From Hetaerina americana (taxonomy: Eukaryota > Arthropoda > Insecta > Odonata > Calopterygidae), in contig JAKTNV010000062.1 of assembly GCA_022747635.1 (NCBI GenBank), positions 62,001-126,000 of the forward strand: DNA of 64,000 nucleotides, written 5' to 3'. Numbering within the stretch: position 1 is the stretch's first letter; every line of letters begins with the position of its first letter. Below the pieces are notes generated by a model. That model was given only the letters and a program-made list of their open reading frames with translations. It was not told the origin of the DNA and made no database searches. The position numbers were made by a program, and so were the translations under genes. Positions 24,314-35,443 of this stretch are shown here, in pieces.

Positions 24314-27300
24314 ATGGTCATTCTTAGCAATGATGCCTTGTTAAATAAAACTGCACTCATGCTTAACTTTGAAGGAATAACTGTTTTGCAAGCAGGAACT
24401 AAAATAAGTAACATTCAACAGGGCAAGTCCAAGGGTAAGAAAAAGGGCGCATCAAAGAAGGGAGCATCCAAGGCAGCTGCTGAGAAACAACAAGGGAAGA
24501 AAGCTGCCAAGCCATCAAAGAAGCCAGGAGGCAAAGGAAAGAGATCCGAAGGAAAGTCAAAATGTGAGCCAAACAACTTCCTTTCTTAACTCCATGTACC
24601 CACGTTGAATCATATTGGTGGACAGCAGTTAAACTGGCATTCCAGTCGATAACTTCCACTCCAAAAGTCCAACTGCCAGGGAATATCAGCGGAACTGTCA
24701 GCCACGAAGATTGATTCAACATGGAAGACCCCCAAAAAGGCATCTAATCCCCTTCATTTCACCACAGAGGCCTCTTTTCTTTCTTATAGAAACTATATAA
24801 CAGCAAGGCAAACTGTAAGCTGTAGCTGCTGTCTTTTTTTCTTATTCAGCTCCCTACTGCAGAATAATTTCACTACAGGTTGTAATTCTGGGAGTGACAA
24901 GTGAAAAACAAGCATCTACAGCCAATGACCAATTACACGGAACTATTATATTTACTGATACTACCAGAGGACACAATACAATTACATTTTTTTAATGTAG
25001 GAGTCAGCAAAGGTACCAATACATGTGACAACATATATTAAATTGTGCCATCGCAAACAACTCTTCTCAAAATGCAAAATTCATTGATCAATCCCCCATT
25101 TAAGGCATGCTTTGGACGTGCCAGGCTTTGCAATGGTTCAATGATAACATTCCCTTGTGTCTCCTAACAAAACACAACCCAATGTCCAACTCTACAATAA
25201 CAAGTCCCTCTTCATCTCTGCATACTTACTTCCTGCCTTCATCCCGTCCAACATCCCTATCCTATTCCTGCCCTTGCTGCCCTGCCCTCGCCTGCCTTTC
25301 TTCCCTCTATTACAGTCTTCAACATCCCATAGGCAATCAATACGCCCTTCATCCACCTTACATTTCTACTGACTACTACTGACCGCTGACATCTACTGAC
25401 ATCCACTAGATCCACTGGCATATAACATATAATTAATCACCAAAAATATTCACTTCTCTTCTCCATCAACAAACTTCCCCGTTTATCACAGAACCAAACA
25501 CTGCAAACCAATCAATACTATGCATCATTTACTACACTTTAAGCATTTCTAATTAAACTTTGAAAATCTCAATAAATGCCTACACACTTGCCAGATCTTT
25601 GTTCCTTCACACAATAAGTGGTTTTGAAAGAAGGCAACATTCCTCAACATTCTCACTAGATCTGTAAATCCTTAAAAACAATGTCATCACTTCGCACTAA
25701 CTGCCTTGTTGTTTGCCCTAACTGTTATGTTGTTACATATTAATTTCCTTGTTTCTATCAGATATAGCCGCTGATTAACAAATATCGATTGCTCCAGTAT
25801 TTTCAACAAACATTTTAAATGGCTTTAGTATTAGAACCTTTCTTCACCTTTCACTCCTACAAGAAATCTCTCAGCCATACACATTCAAATATAGAGCTAT
25901 GTACTCCACAAGAGCGGATGACGCAACAGCACATATTTCCTTTCTACTGCACTGACTAACTTCAACCCCTGCAACACGCAACGCAAAGACGTACCCTGCA
26001 ATGGAATTTGCATCAACCATATTGTTTGCCCAATCAGTATCCGTAAATACGATGTCCGTCCAGAAAGTAACTTTCCCTCAATAACTTCATGAATTGAACT
26101 CAGGGCAGTCACTAATATACCCACCAACAATGGGTACAACCCTAAACTAGTTGATAAATTACTTTGGAAAAAACAATGGGCATGAATAGTATTTCCTCCG
26201 CACAGTCCGCAGTATCTTAAGATTTTCGGTGGTGCTCAATCCCATTTCTGGGAGATACGAGGGTCATCCCAGAAGTACCCGGCCCAGCAAAGAAAATGAA
26301 AATTTTGGAATAAAATGTATTTATTTTCTGTCTCAACCTCCTTTCAGCACTATATTCTTTTCCCAGCAATGTTCAGTGTGTTCCATACCCTTTTTATAAT
26401 AAGAAATGTCTTGCTCCTCAAAATAACCATTACCTGCCGACATCACTTCTTCACAGTTGGAAAATCTTTGACCACCGAGCCATTTTTTCAAGTTTGCGAA
26501 CAGGAAATAATCTGAGACAGCTAAATCTGGCTAATAAAGTACATGAGGTAGCAATCCAAACTTTAATTCACGACTTTTGGCCATTGCAATAAATAATAAT
26601 ATAAATAATAGCTGGTGCATTGTCTTGATGAAACAATACTCTCTTCTCGGCCAAATGCAGCCGGCCATTTATGCTTGATTTCTTCGCTCAAACATTGAAA
26701 AAAGTTCGCATAATACTTGCCGATGATAGTTTTTTCTTTTTCAAGATGGTCAATGAAAATTATCTTACGCGTATCCCAAAAAACCAACCTGCCTGCAGAT
26801 GAAATTGTCTTTGCCTTCTTTGGAGTCAGTTCTCCCTTTTGAATCCATTGTTTTGATTGTTCTTTTGTCTCGGATGAGAAGTAAAGGACCCATGTTTCAT
26901 CAATGGCTCTGCAATGGTGCTTGGTTTCTGGGAAACTTTGCTAAACACTCGTTTGAAACATCTTCACAACAATGATTTTGCTCCAGTGTGAGCAAACACC
27001 CCACCCATCTTGCACACAGCAATGTCCAAATTTTCAGTTAATATGCAATGTACCGCACTTTTTGAAATGCCTACTATGTCTGCTAGCTCGTGCACTTTCA
27101 TTCGACAATCATCCAGTATCACTTTGTGGATTTTCCTCACCATTTCTGGAGTGGTCACCTCATTTGGTCGACCCCAATGCGATGCTCGTCTTGACAGGTC
27201 ATAAGGCTTCGTTTAAACTCTGCAACCCAATATTTCACTGTTGTAAGCAAAGGAGCAGACTCACTTCCAGACTAGAATCCGGTTCAACTTTTATATTGGT

Positions 27301-30246
27301 TGGGCAGAGGCCTTTCAAATAAAAGTATCGTATCATATAATGATGACCAATTTTCTCCATTTTCACAAATTCACTGAAAACTTTTGCTATTGATGGCTAC
27401 CAAACAAATACTAAACAACGTAGCATCTTAAAACATGCGCATATGCTTTATAAGTTGCGTACTTTCTAATACATTGATAATTTTTAAAAAACTACCGCCA
27501 TCTCCAGGTCAGCCCGGGTACTTCTGAGACCACCCACATATATCATATAGGATTTCCAACTGACTACCCACCTCACTCAAAGCAGCCTTTTACCCACCCC
27601 TAACCATCTCCAAACTTCTAGCCATTGGTAAAGACACACAGGATAGCCTTCTTGAATCAGGTATTTATAAACTAAAATGCGAGATTTGCAACACCGTTTA
27701 TGTTGGTCAGACAGGGGGGAATGTCAAGCTACGAGCCAGGGAACATGCAAGTTGTCACAAAAATAAGAATACCAACTCGCTCTTTCCTATACACCTACTA
27801 GAATTCGACCACAGCAGTGACTTTGTCCCAGAAATATTACAAATTCTCCCAAAAGGGCATGCTCTCTAGCAAATTGAGATACGAGGGCACCTAGCAAACC
27901 TCAACGCGACCCTGAGCAATTGTTCCCACCCCCCTCCTCACTCCTTTCCAAGAACCTAACCTTGAATAGGTCAAATCAACCCTTCAACGCACCTGCCATT
28001 CCTCTCGGTGGAAAAGTACAAAGTCTTTTTGTGTGATATTAAATACTTCCACAAAGTGAAGCCTGAAACAGTAGAATATATTTATGGTGGTGATGTCTAG
28101 CTGCTAAGTCGAGGTTAGTTTAGAGGTAAGTTTTCTCTTTTCATTTGCTACAGTCTTCTCTGCAATAAGGGATAAGTACGTGTGGTCCATATCAGTTTGT
28201 TTTTTATTAAATAGATTTGGACCAAAATGCTGAAATTTTCCATCACAACAGTTGCATCTGTATTCTATCTAAAGGTACTTGGGGTTGCAGTTTTCCAATC
28301 ATTATTATGCACCAAAAGACCTTTTTATTAATTCGAAGTTCTCCACAAAAAGCACCTCTTCATTGCCATACACTTCCTTCCTCCCTTCAATCCATCCAGC
28401 ATGCCTATCCTTTTCTCTCTCTCTCTCACTCGTCAAACCTACTCCCCTCCATCACAGTCCTCAAAAGTCCATCACCAATCAAAATGCTCTTTTCCAACTT
28501 TCCTGCCTCCTCTTAATTTCTCTCCAAGCAATCCTCCCTCCTTCACAACCACGCCTCAAGACTTCCCTTCCAACCATTTTACTTTTCCTGCCCCTCACAC
28601 TACGCAAACGTTTCCAATCTATGCCCAATATTCTTGCTTCAATGACTGAGTTTCGGAGGCATACAAAATCATATTACATGTCAAAGTTACACTATTCTTT
28701 TTTTAGCCTCCAAGCCTCCTCCTTTTTTTAACATCCTAGTCGTCAACTTCCTCCTCCTTGCTAATTTGGCTAACTTTATTCATCATCTACATCTACACAA
28801 CACCCTCCAAGCTGCAGCAAGGGCAGGCGGCAGGGGGTGTTTGGTCAACAACCAATTATGCAAAAACCCAATCAAGTAATCTTCTGCACGAATATTATTT
28901 TGATCCACTCGAAAAATGTTAATCACATGAATGAAGTTATTTATTTGCAACAATATTCAATAACAGAATATGTACATTCAAATCATGCTGTAGAACTGGT
29001 AGTAAGATGAGTCTATTAAATAAAAAAATGGCATGCTGGATATTGACAAAAATGTATACACTACCAATCTAATTATCTCCTACGCGACTGCTGTCATGTC
29101 TATTTGTATCTCTATTGGTACAAGGAAAAAAACAGCATTTTAAATCTATGTATTCTACTATCCATCTTTCTGATTTTACCTACCATAGTAAGTCGGGGCC
29201 TGAAATACATGTCTTTAACATCCTCAGATAAGTAACCAGCCTCAAATTGATGCCTTAAATGAAAACCTGCATTTAAACCAACCTTCAACTAGTGCTGTGA
29301 CACTGCTTTTGTTCTACAACAACACTTCACTAAACTAGCATGGCTCTACATTGCACTCGATGTAGTTCCAAAAGTAAGCCTACATTGCAAGGCTCAATGA
29401 GGATTCTTCTTCTACAACATCCCTACCACTTACATCCTCTCAGTACGAAATATTTCCATGATTGGAAAATTCTTCCACGTGCAGTAGTTTCTACCCAGCT
29501 ATGCTCAAAATTCACTCAAGTCTTTCTCTTTCTCAAAAACCAAATAACCTTTGTTTGTTCTGCACTGATTTTCATCCAATTCCTGTCACACTGATTTTCT
29601 AATGCACTTGGCCATGTTTATGACAAAAATTGACTGCATTCGAATGATTGCCCAGGACCCAATTAAATGAGAAATTCTTTACCATCCCTATTACCCACTC
29701 CCTAGCTTTTCCCACAAACCTCATTCTTTGCTCAAACTTTCCTTATTTTATTGTTCTCTTTATTCACTGCCATTTATTTGGAGTATATTTGTCTGTATGT
29801 ATGTATTAATGTGTATATTTATTCAAGTAATTATAAATTTTATGCCTGATATAATATGTATACAACGATGGGTTAAATGGAAGGTCTCAATTTTGCCCAA
29901 ATAAAGACCTCTATCTATCTATCTATCTGACCTATCTATTGATCTGTGACCAAAATTTTCTATTTTTGAAGATAATCCAAATTTGGATTTGACCACATAG
30001 ACAGTAAAAAGCAATGATATGAGATCACAATTAACTAAGACCCATTAGTAGAGCCTGATATAATAACAACATGAACCTTATCATTACAAAAATTAATTTT
30101 TTACAGCGCGCTATGCCATTGATATATTCAGTGAAGCAGCTGTTGAAAATGCCTACTACATCTGCCATAATGTACAAGGAGCCCTGATGTGCAGGGGATT
30201 CCAATGGCCAAGTGCACAGAAGAAGAAAAAGAAGGGAAAGGGGTGA
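24314..30246 (+). CDS. SMKR1: Small lysine-rich protein, SMKR1-like, two coding exons
   Basis: Coding exons 24314-24563 and 30107-30246. Donor T|GTGAGC (phase 1) joins acceptor TTTTTTACAG|CG in phase, giving 129 aa. Exon 1 ends in a Lys/Ala/Gly-rich stretch (GKSKGKKKGASKK, KKAAKPSKKPGGKGK). Exon 2 gives IFSEAAVENAYYICHNVQ, then RGFQWPSAQKKKKKGKG and stop. The core N-x-Y-Y-I-x-H-N-V...R-G-F-x-W-P-x-A and the flanking basic tails match the vertebrate small lysine-rich protein 1 family as I remember it. Its function is not established to my knowledge. The start is uncertain: residues before GKSKGKKK have no counterpart that I recall, and CATTCAACAG at 24412-24421 could be an acceptor, in which case the true first exon lies elsewhere. 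The 5.5-kb intron holds RTE, mariner and Penelope-like pieces. Confidence 0.72.
24570..25150 (+). other. Intron of the lysine-rich gene, no feature recognised
   Basis: AT-rich intronic sequence with no clear repeat or exon. Confidence 0.45.
25158..25350 (-). mobile_element. RTE LINE 3' fragment
   Basis: Minus-strand 3' piece: TGTCTCCTAACAAAACACAA, then CCCGTCCAACATCCCTATCC, then a copy of the sequence found just upstream of the 3' end of the elements at 12.7 and 20.0 kb. Short and diverged. Confidence 0.75.
26258..27538 (-). mobile_element. Mariner element, complete length, degenerate transposase
   Basis: 1281 bp with a TA at each end. The terminal repeats match imperfectly: left CGAGGGTCATCCCAGAAGTA, right (reverse complement) TGTGGGTGGTCTCAGAAGTA, both followed by CCCGG. 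Minus-strand transposase pieces are visible: TTPEMVRKIHKVILDDCRMK then a helix-turn-helix (VHELADIVGISKSAVHCILTE) near 27000-27160, a region with the first catalytic block near 26880, and MVFWDTRKIIFIDHLEKEKT near 26780. Frameshifts make it inactive. Same family as the truncated copy at 8162. Confidence 0.9.
27640..27960 (+). mobile_element. Penelope-like element fragment with GIY-YIG nuclease
   Basis: Plus-strand translation reads SGIYKLKCEICNTVYVGQTG then GNVKLRAREH, the start of a GIY-YIG endonuclease as found at the C-terminus of Penelope-like reverse transcriptases (G-I-Y...Y-V-G-Q-T, with the Cys pair between, and the conserved R..EH). It continues NKNTNSLFPIHLLEFDHSSD to a stop near 27868, with related residues beyond. 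The reverse transcriptase part is missing. It lies inside the intron of the lysine-rich gene. Confidence 0.75.
28375..28760 (-). mobile_element. RTE LINE fragment, diverged
   Basis: Minus-strand homology to the C-terminal end of the RTE element (TCCTCCCTTCAATCCATCCA, then ACTCCCCTCCATCACAGTCC, then TGCTTCAATGACTGAGTTTC). The related piece at 29400-29640 appears to be the continuation (RT region), with ~600 bp of unrelated DNA between, so the copy is either interrupted by an insertion or rearranged. Confidence 0.65.
29400..29640 (-). mobile_element. RTE LINE fragment, diverged (RT palm end)
   Basis: Around 29545-29610 the sequence AACCTTTGTTTGTTCTGCAC, then TTTTCATCCAATTCCTGTCA, aligns with the stretch after the FADD box in the copy at 20610-20670 ([13 protein letters not shown] region). 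Too diverged to code. Confidence 0.6.
29780..29935 (+). mobile_element. 3' end of a different LINE with (TATC)n tail
   Basis: ACAACGATGGGTTAAATGGA, then AGGTCTCAATTTTGCCC, then AAATAAAGACC is followed by a (TCTA)n microsatellite at 29908-29935. A hairpin-like 3' terminus ending in a short tandem repeat is typical of CR1/jockey-type LINEs and differs from the RTE 3' end. Only the tail is recognised. Confidence 0.5.
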
Positions 30247-30299
30247 AGAAGATGAAGTCTTAAGCAATCCCTCCTTAGACCATGAATAAAAATTATATT

Positions 30300-31920
30300 A
30301 GTCAAATACTTATTATCAACCATTACAATACTAATTTCCTGGCAAATTATCTACACAGCCTCTGGAGGTCTTTGGACTTATTCCTTGACATCCATCTTTC
30401 TGGCCGACAATAAGTAACGGCCTTTCCCAGCAACCAATCCTTGGCATCACAAAGAATTATGATGAATGAAGGTCTATAAAGATAAAATTATGACAACTGA
30501 AGAAAGTCACTCGCATGATAACTGGAGAAGATTTCATGAAAAATGGATCTATCATACGGAATAATCAAATAATTGCAATTACACACTTTAAGACATTTCA
30601 TTTAGACCCCACTAACCTACGTTTCAATGTCACTACATGACCTTGGTTGGAAATAAATTAAAGTTCTACAGTGAAAAATTGCAATTATTTAATCATACAT
30701 AACGTTTCAACTCCGCCACATCACATCTGAATCTTCATAATTTATTCCACTGTCATTTGTCAAATGAGTCAGTGGCCAATCAAGGCAATGTAAATTTCAT
30801 CCCAGTACTCTTTCCGGCATATGATTGGGTACATTGGAAAGGGAAAAAGGCAAATCAGGACAAGGGAAAACGCATTGCATTTCACCCACTTGATTTTTTT
30901 TCATCTTTCAGAAGTCATCCTAAAACATGCGTACCCTCGAAAGCATTTATCAGATTCAGGTTTGAAGTACATACACAACATCCATTCACTTTCCACTGCC
31001 ATGGATCGCCATATCGCACTCATGTAAAAACCAACAAGTATACCTAATGAATGCTATCAGAGTAATAGATATTACATCTCACAGCAGGTAGAATAAAAAT
31101 TGATAAAATGTGTACAATATACTTTTTTTAAGAATTTATTCCTGTCAATGCATTCGCATGAAGCATTGCACTTTAACTCTTCACTCAAGTGATACTTAAG
31201 ATATTAGACCATTCCACAATATATCAGAATAATTAAGTGAAATATTGTGTTGGTAGAATAAAATTAATACACTTCTGATTTAACCATGACCTTGACTCTC
31301 ACCAATGCCTGAAGAAGAAAGCGGTTGGGATTTCCTATGGTTGCCTCCTGGATGACGCCACATCACACCAGGAATCCATTGCGACAAAAGAACAGCCATG
31401 GCCTAATTGAGATTAGATCGTGGCTTTCGCATTGCATGGCAAGACACCCACGCCTAATTGGACCAACACATGTATATGTGATGGGATTTAGATTCTAAAT
31501 TTTTTTCAGATGTATTTGGTTGAGACAATCCATAATTTGTACTTTCTTTGGCTGTGAATGTCTCCACCAATAGCAGCATTGCTTACATGATGCCAAGGCT
31601 CAGACAGAAGTTTCTGATGACAATAAATATCCCTCTAAACAAACTTAATTTTATAAACTAATTTAGAATGTTTGTAGCAGAGTTAAGGACTCATATCAGA
31701 GAACCCAGTAGATGAGACACAGGTCCCCAGAGAAGAGCAAGTCTCCCGCCGAAGAAAGACTCGTTTGCCTTATACGTATGAGGAATCGCTAGGAAAATGA
31801 CCCAAACCACCACGCTACAGAGCAATCCAAATGTCCAAACCAGTTCAATGCACTGAATTCATGTCCAAAACATTGGAACCAAAGATTAAGCCTAACTTAT
31901 CATTTCCAAACTAAATATGT
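30300..31920. other. Intergenic, no gene recognised
   Basis: AT-rich sequence with only short unconserved open frames. A segment near 31305-31325 (GCCTGAAGAAGAAAGCGG) resembles a Penelope-like end but is too short to call. Confidence 0.45.
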
Positions 31921-31921
31921 A

Positions 31922-33164
31922 AGTGGGTAGTTTGAAAGTTTCTCAGAATCACCACCAGATGTCAGCACTGGAGCCATGAGTTTTGCGCGTGGTAATGGGT
32001 AATCCTTTATGAGTTAACACGTAACGCGTCAGTGCTCTGGAAAGACATCTGCTGTTTGGACACCTCTCTGTTGTTGTTCCCGCCTAGTCATTTGTGAAGA
32101 CAGAAAAAATTAAGATAAGAGCAGTGATTAAATACTTTGTAAAGAAAGGTATGAACTCAAAGGAAATTAATGCCGACTTTCATAATACTCTGTGGATCCC
32201 CGATCTTTCATATTCAACGTGAATAAAGGAGTTCAAATTTATCCAGGAAAGCTTAGACCTGCGCAGTGGTCCGCCAAAATGTGCCACCACCCCCGAAATT
32301 ATTGCAAAAATGCATAAAACAGAGATGGGAGGATCGCCGACTGAAAGAGCGAGAACTTGCCGAGGCTTTGGAGATGTCATCAGAATGGACAGATCACATT
32401 TTCAGAGTGGAATTGGATGAGAAAATTATCAGCCAGATGGGTGTCGCGACCTCTGACGCGAGATCACATACACTTCAGGATGGAAATTTCCGAACAGTGT
32501 TTGACCCATTCTAAGGGCAACCAACATGATTTTCTGCACTGGTTTATGACCACAGATGAAGCTAGGAGCCACTACTATACTCCAGAGACAAAACAGCAGG
32601 CAAAGCAGGGGAAACATTCACCACCACCAAAAATGCCTTTGGCCAGAATGGAGATGGCTTCAGATTTCTGGGATGCAAAAGGAATTCTGCTGATAGATTA
32701 TCTTCCCACTGGTAAAACAATTGATGGACAATACTACGTTAACCTCCTGGACCAACTAGAGCAAAAGATACATGAAGAAAGGCCAGGAAAGAAGTTGCCT
32801 CTCATCAAGACAAGGCACACCCACACACAAGGGTCATTGACAGGGCAAAAATACATTAACTAAGATTAGAATTGTATCCACACCCACCTTGTTCCCCTGA
32901 TCTGGCTCCATCATATTTCCAACTCTTCCCACGCTCAATATTTTCCTTGCTGGATGAAGATTCGCTTCAAACAAAGAACTGAAGTAGACGGGTGTTTTGC
33001 AGGACTGAAGGAATGTAATTTTCGAGATGGGATCAAGACATTTGAACATCGCTGGTCCAAGTGCAATGATGGAAAGGGAGACTACATTGGAAATTAAAAA
33101 ATTTCACTGAGGTAAGCCGTTTATTTCTATTCCATTCCGAGAACTTTTCAAACTACCCGTGAAC
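31922..33164 (+). mobile_element. Mariner element, degenerate
   Basis: About 1.24 kb with matching inverted ends: left GGGTAGTTTGAAAGTTTCTC, right (reverse complement) GGGTAGTTTGAAAAGTTCTC. Plus-strand transposase fragments: VKKGMNSKEINADF (helix-turn-helix entry, about 32140), a linker region around 32290-32380, HDFLHWFMTTDEARSHYYTP with the TTDE catalytic block (about 32525), then FWDAKGILLIDYLPTGKTID (about 32665) and a damaged C-terminus around 32870-33090. Frameshifts separate the segments. No clean TA duplication is seen, so the exact ends are approximate. Confidence 0.85.
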
Positions 33165-33424
33165 ATGACCAAATAACATAATTCAAATTTCGTTCTTGGT
33201 CATTACCATAAACAAACCCAAATGTTTGTTTTGCCAGACAGAGTGGAAGGCTTACAATAAACTGAGCTCCGATGGATATAATATTCACATATAAAAGGTA
33301 GAGGTACTAATTCCCTCCCAAGCCACACCTCCTGGGTTCCCAAGCAGCTATATTAAATTTGCTGTCTCAGGCGGACGTTAATGGAGTTTACTCAAAACAT
33401 TGAAATGAAAGCAGTCACTTTGTC

Positions 33425-33490
33425 ATTCCACACGAACTTTATTAAAACACCACCTTTATATTTAATGCTGGACATCGTCATCAGGAACGT
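33425..33490 (-). mobile_element. Possible Penelope-like 3' end
   Basis: On the minus strand, GTTCCTGATGACGATGTCC followed by an AT-rich stretch and TTTAATAAAGTTCGTGTGG matches the pattern of the tail at 4375-4512 (CTGATGATGATG then AATAAA). Pattern only; no coding remnant is adjacent. Confidence 0.35.
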
Positions 33491-33710
33491 AATTCATCTT
33501 TTAATGGAGTTTTCTGATTAATTAAAAAGTTACTTCTTTCTTTTCAAGTTATATTTACCTGAAAAAACCATGTTCGAACTAAGGATGTCGGTTGTCCATG
33601 ATCATCATCAGGGTTTTGAAGCTGGGACCATTGCGCCAGCAGCCCAAAACACTGCCCACTAAGCCACCGTGCTTCTTTACATTATGTAATTACATTCAAG
33701 CTCTCTCCCA

Positions 33711-35443
33711 AACGCACCACGACTGATTTCTTTCCCGGTTAGACAGACAAGCAGTGGTTTCTCTGGCCGGGTTCAAGGGAGGGAAAGGCTCGAGGCCGGT
33801 AGCAGTTGGCTCCCAGCCAGTGCGGAGTGCAGATCATTCGTTTGCAAAACCAATATAACGCGGCCTCATTAAACTACGTCATGAACCAGTTCTTGGAACA
33901 GCATCACGCCACCAATTTTTGCATGAAAATGGGCAAAACCACGAAAGAGACTCATGACATACAAGGTCACACCCAAAAGTGTTAGGACTGATTTTTTACA
34001 AGAATTTTATTGACGATAGCGACAGCATTACAGCGACTTAATAATCTTCAAAGTATGCTCCTTGAGCTGCTACACACTTAGTATAACTTAGCTCTCATTC
34101 CCCGTATGCCCGCTGGAAATTTTCTTTGGGGATGCCGTTGATGACCCTCGTCGAAGCCTCTTGAACGGCCTTTATCGAGTCAAAACGTCGTCCCTTGAGC
34201 TGTGTTTTCATCAGGGGGAAGAAGAAGAAGTCCGGTGGTGCCAGATCGGGAGAATCTGTCTGACGACGAGCGCGCCATGGCATGGCGCGTTGTCATGATG
34301 AAGCACCCAGCAGTTTGCGTGGCCAAATCCTGTGAAATAATGCGTTGGATGCAGACACAGACCCAACTGGTCTGCGATTTCTTCACTGGTTAAGCGTCGG
34401 TCTGTGTTCAGCAGTGTCCTCACTCTGTCCACATTCGTGTCGGTTCTTGCCGTCGACGGCCGTCCGGAGCGATGTTCGTCTTCAACGAGCTCCCTACCCT
34501 CTTTAAACAACTTGTGCCTTTCAAATACTGTGGAACAGCTTAAGGCAGTGTCCCCATAAGCCTGCTTGATGATATCGAGGGTCTCAGTTGCCGTCTTCCC
34601 GAGTTTCGCACAAAACTTCACGGAATATAATTTCAGATTCATTTTGTTTTTCGACGCGGACAAAAAACTTGCTTCACTAAAAACGGTGTCCTCACTCAAC
34701 GACAGCCCGCAGGCGACTGAGGTTGCTGTCGGTCTGTTGCTAAGAGCCCCCTCCACCTTACCCTGCCAGGCAGACCCCCCTCCACCGCTCTGTTCGCGTC
34801 AGAGAAAATCAGTCCTACCACTTTTGGGTGCAACCCTGTACTCAAGGCAGCTTATGGCGATGATGCCATGGGTAGATCGGTCGGGTGTTTTTTAGAGGAA
34901 CAAGTATTTTTGAGAGGGTAGAGAAGATGTTGAAGATGCCAAACGTTCAGGACACCTCTGAACCTAAAGACATAACAAAAATCTTGTGAGAGTGAAGGCT
35001 TTGTTGTATAGGGATCCATTAGATTAAGTGTTTGCATGGTTTCTGATGATCTTGGCATCCCTAAAAGTGATGTGCATAGACTTGTAGCCAAAACCATGAA
35101 AATGAGAAAGGTGTGTGGGGGAGTATAGTGCCGCAAGTGTTCTCAGACAAACAAAAGGAAACTCGCACGCGGATCTGCCGAGAACTTCTCGACCATGTGA
35201 GTAGTGAGGATCCAAATTTTAGACAATGCCCCACCAGACTTCTCCCTCTTCCCTTCGCCTCAAATCCGTGCTAAAAGGTAGTCAACGCGGCTCGGAGGAA
35301 GCGTTACAACAGGCCGTGGCGCATTCCAGAAGGCATATAAGGACCCACTGGCAGCACTGATTGGATGCACTACTTCGAAGACTCTTTATGTATCAATCTG
35401 ACAATACTTTTTTTCAATTGGCTACAGTCCCGCTACTTTTGGT
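33711..35443 (+). mobile_element. Old mariner copy split by a nested mariner
   Basis: The outer element has ends CTCCCAAACGCACCACGACT and, at the right, a complementary AGTCCCGCTACTTTTGG. Plus-strand transposase text is split by the insertion at 33962-34838: before it LEQHHATNFCMKMGKTTKET, after it LKAAYGDDAMG (from 34841), then degenerate C-terminal pieces (LDHVSSEDPNF-like near 35200, and the GSVEALQQAV region near 35300). Homologous to the outer element at 57191-59429 over its whole length, including the GGCAGTTTCTCTGGC-type leader. Without the insert it is about 855 bp, so both copies share an internal deletion. Confidence 0.8.
33962..34838 (-). mobile_element. Internally deleted mariner nested in an older mariner
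   Basis: 877 bp, flanked by TA at 33960-33961 and 34839-34840. Inverted ends: CAAGGTCACACCCAAAAGTG and CAGGGTTGCACCCAAAAGTG, each continuing ..TAGGACTGATTTT. The minus-strand frame from 34756 carries an N-terminal helix-turn-helix (LYSVKFCAKLGKTATETLD, VFERHKLFKEGRELVEDEHR, SGRPST) and jumps from LTSEEIADQLGL to CWVLHHDNAPCHGALVV, so the first catalytic Asp region is deleted. The last catalytic block SPDLAPPDFFFFPLM is in the next frame (34095-34283). It cannot transpose on its own. Confidence 0.92.
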
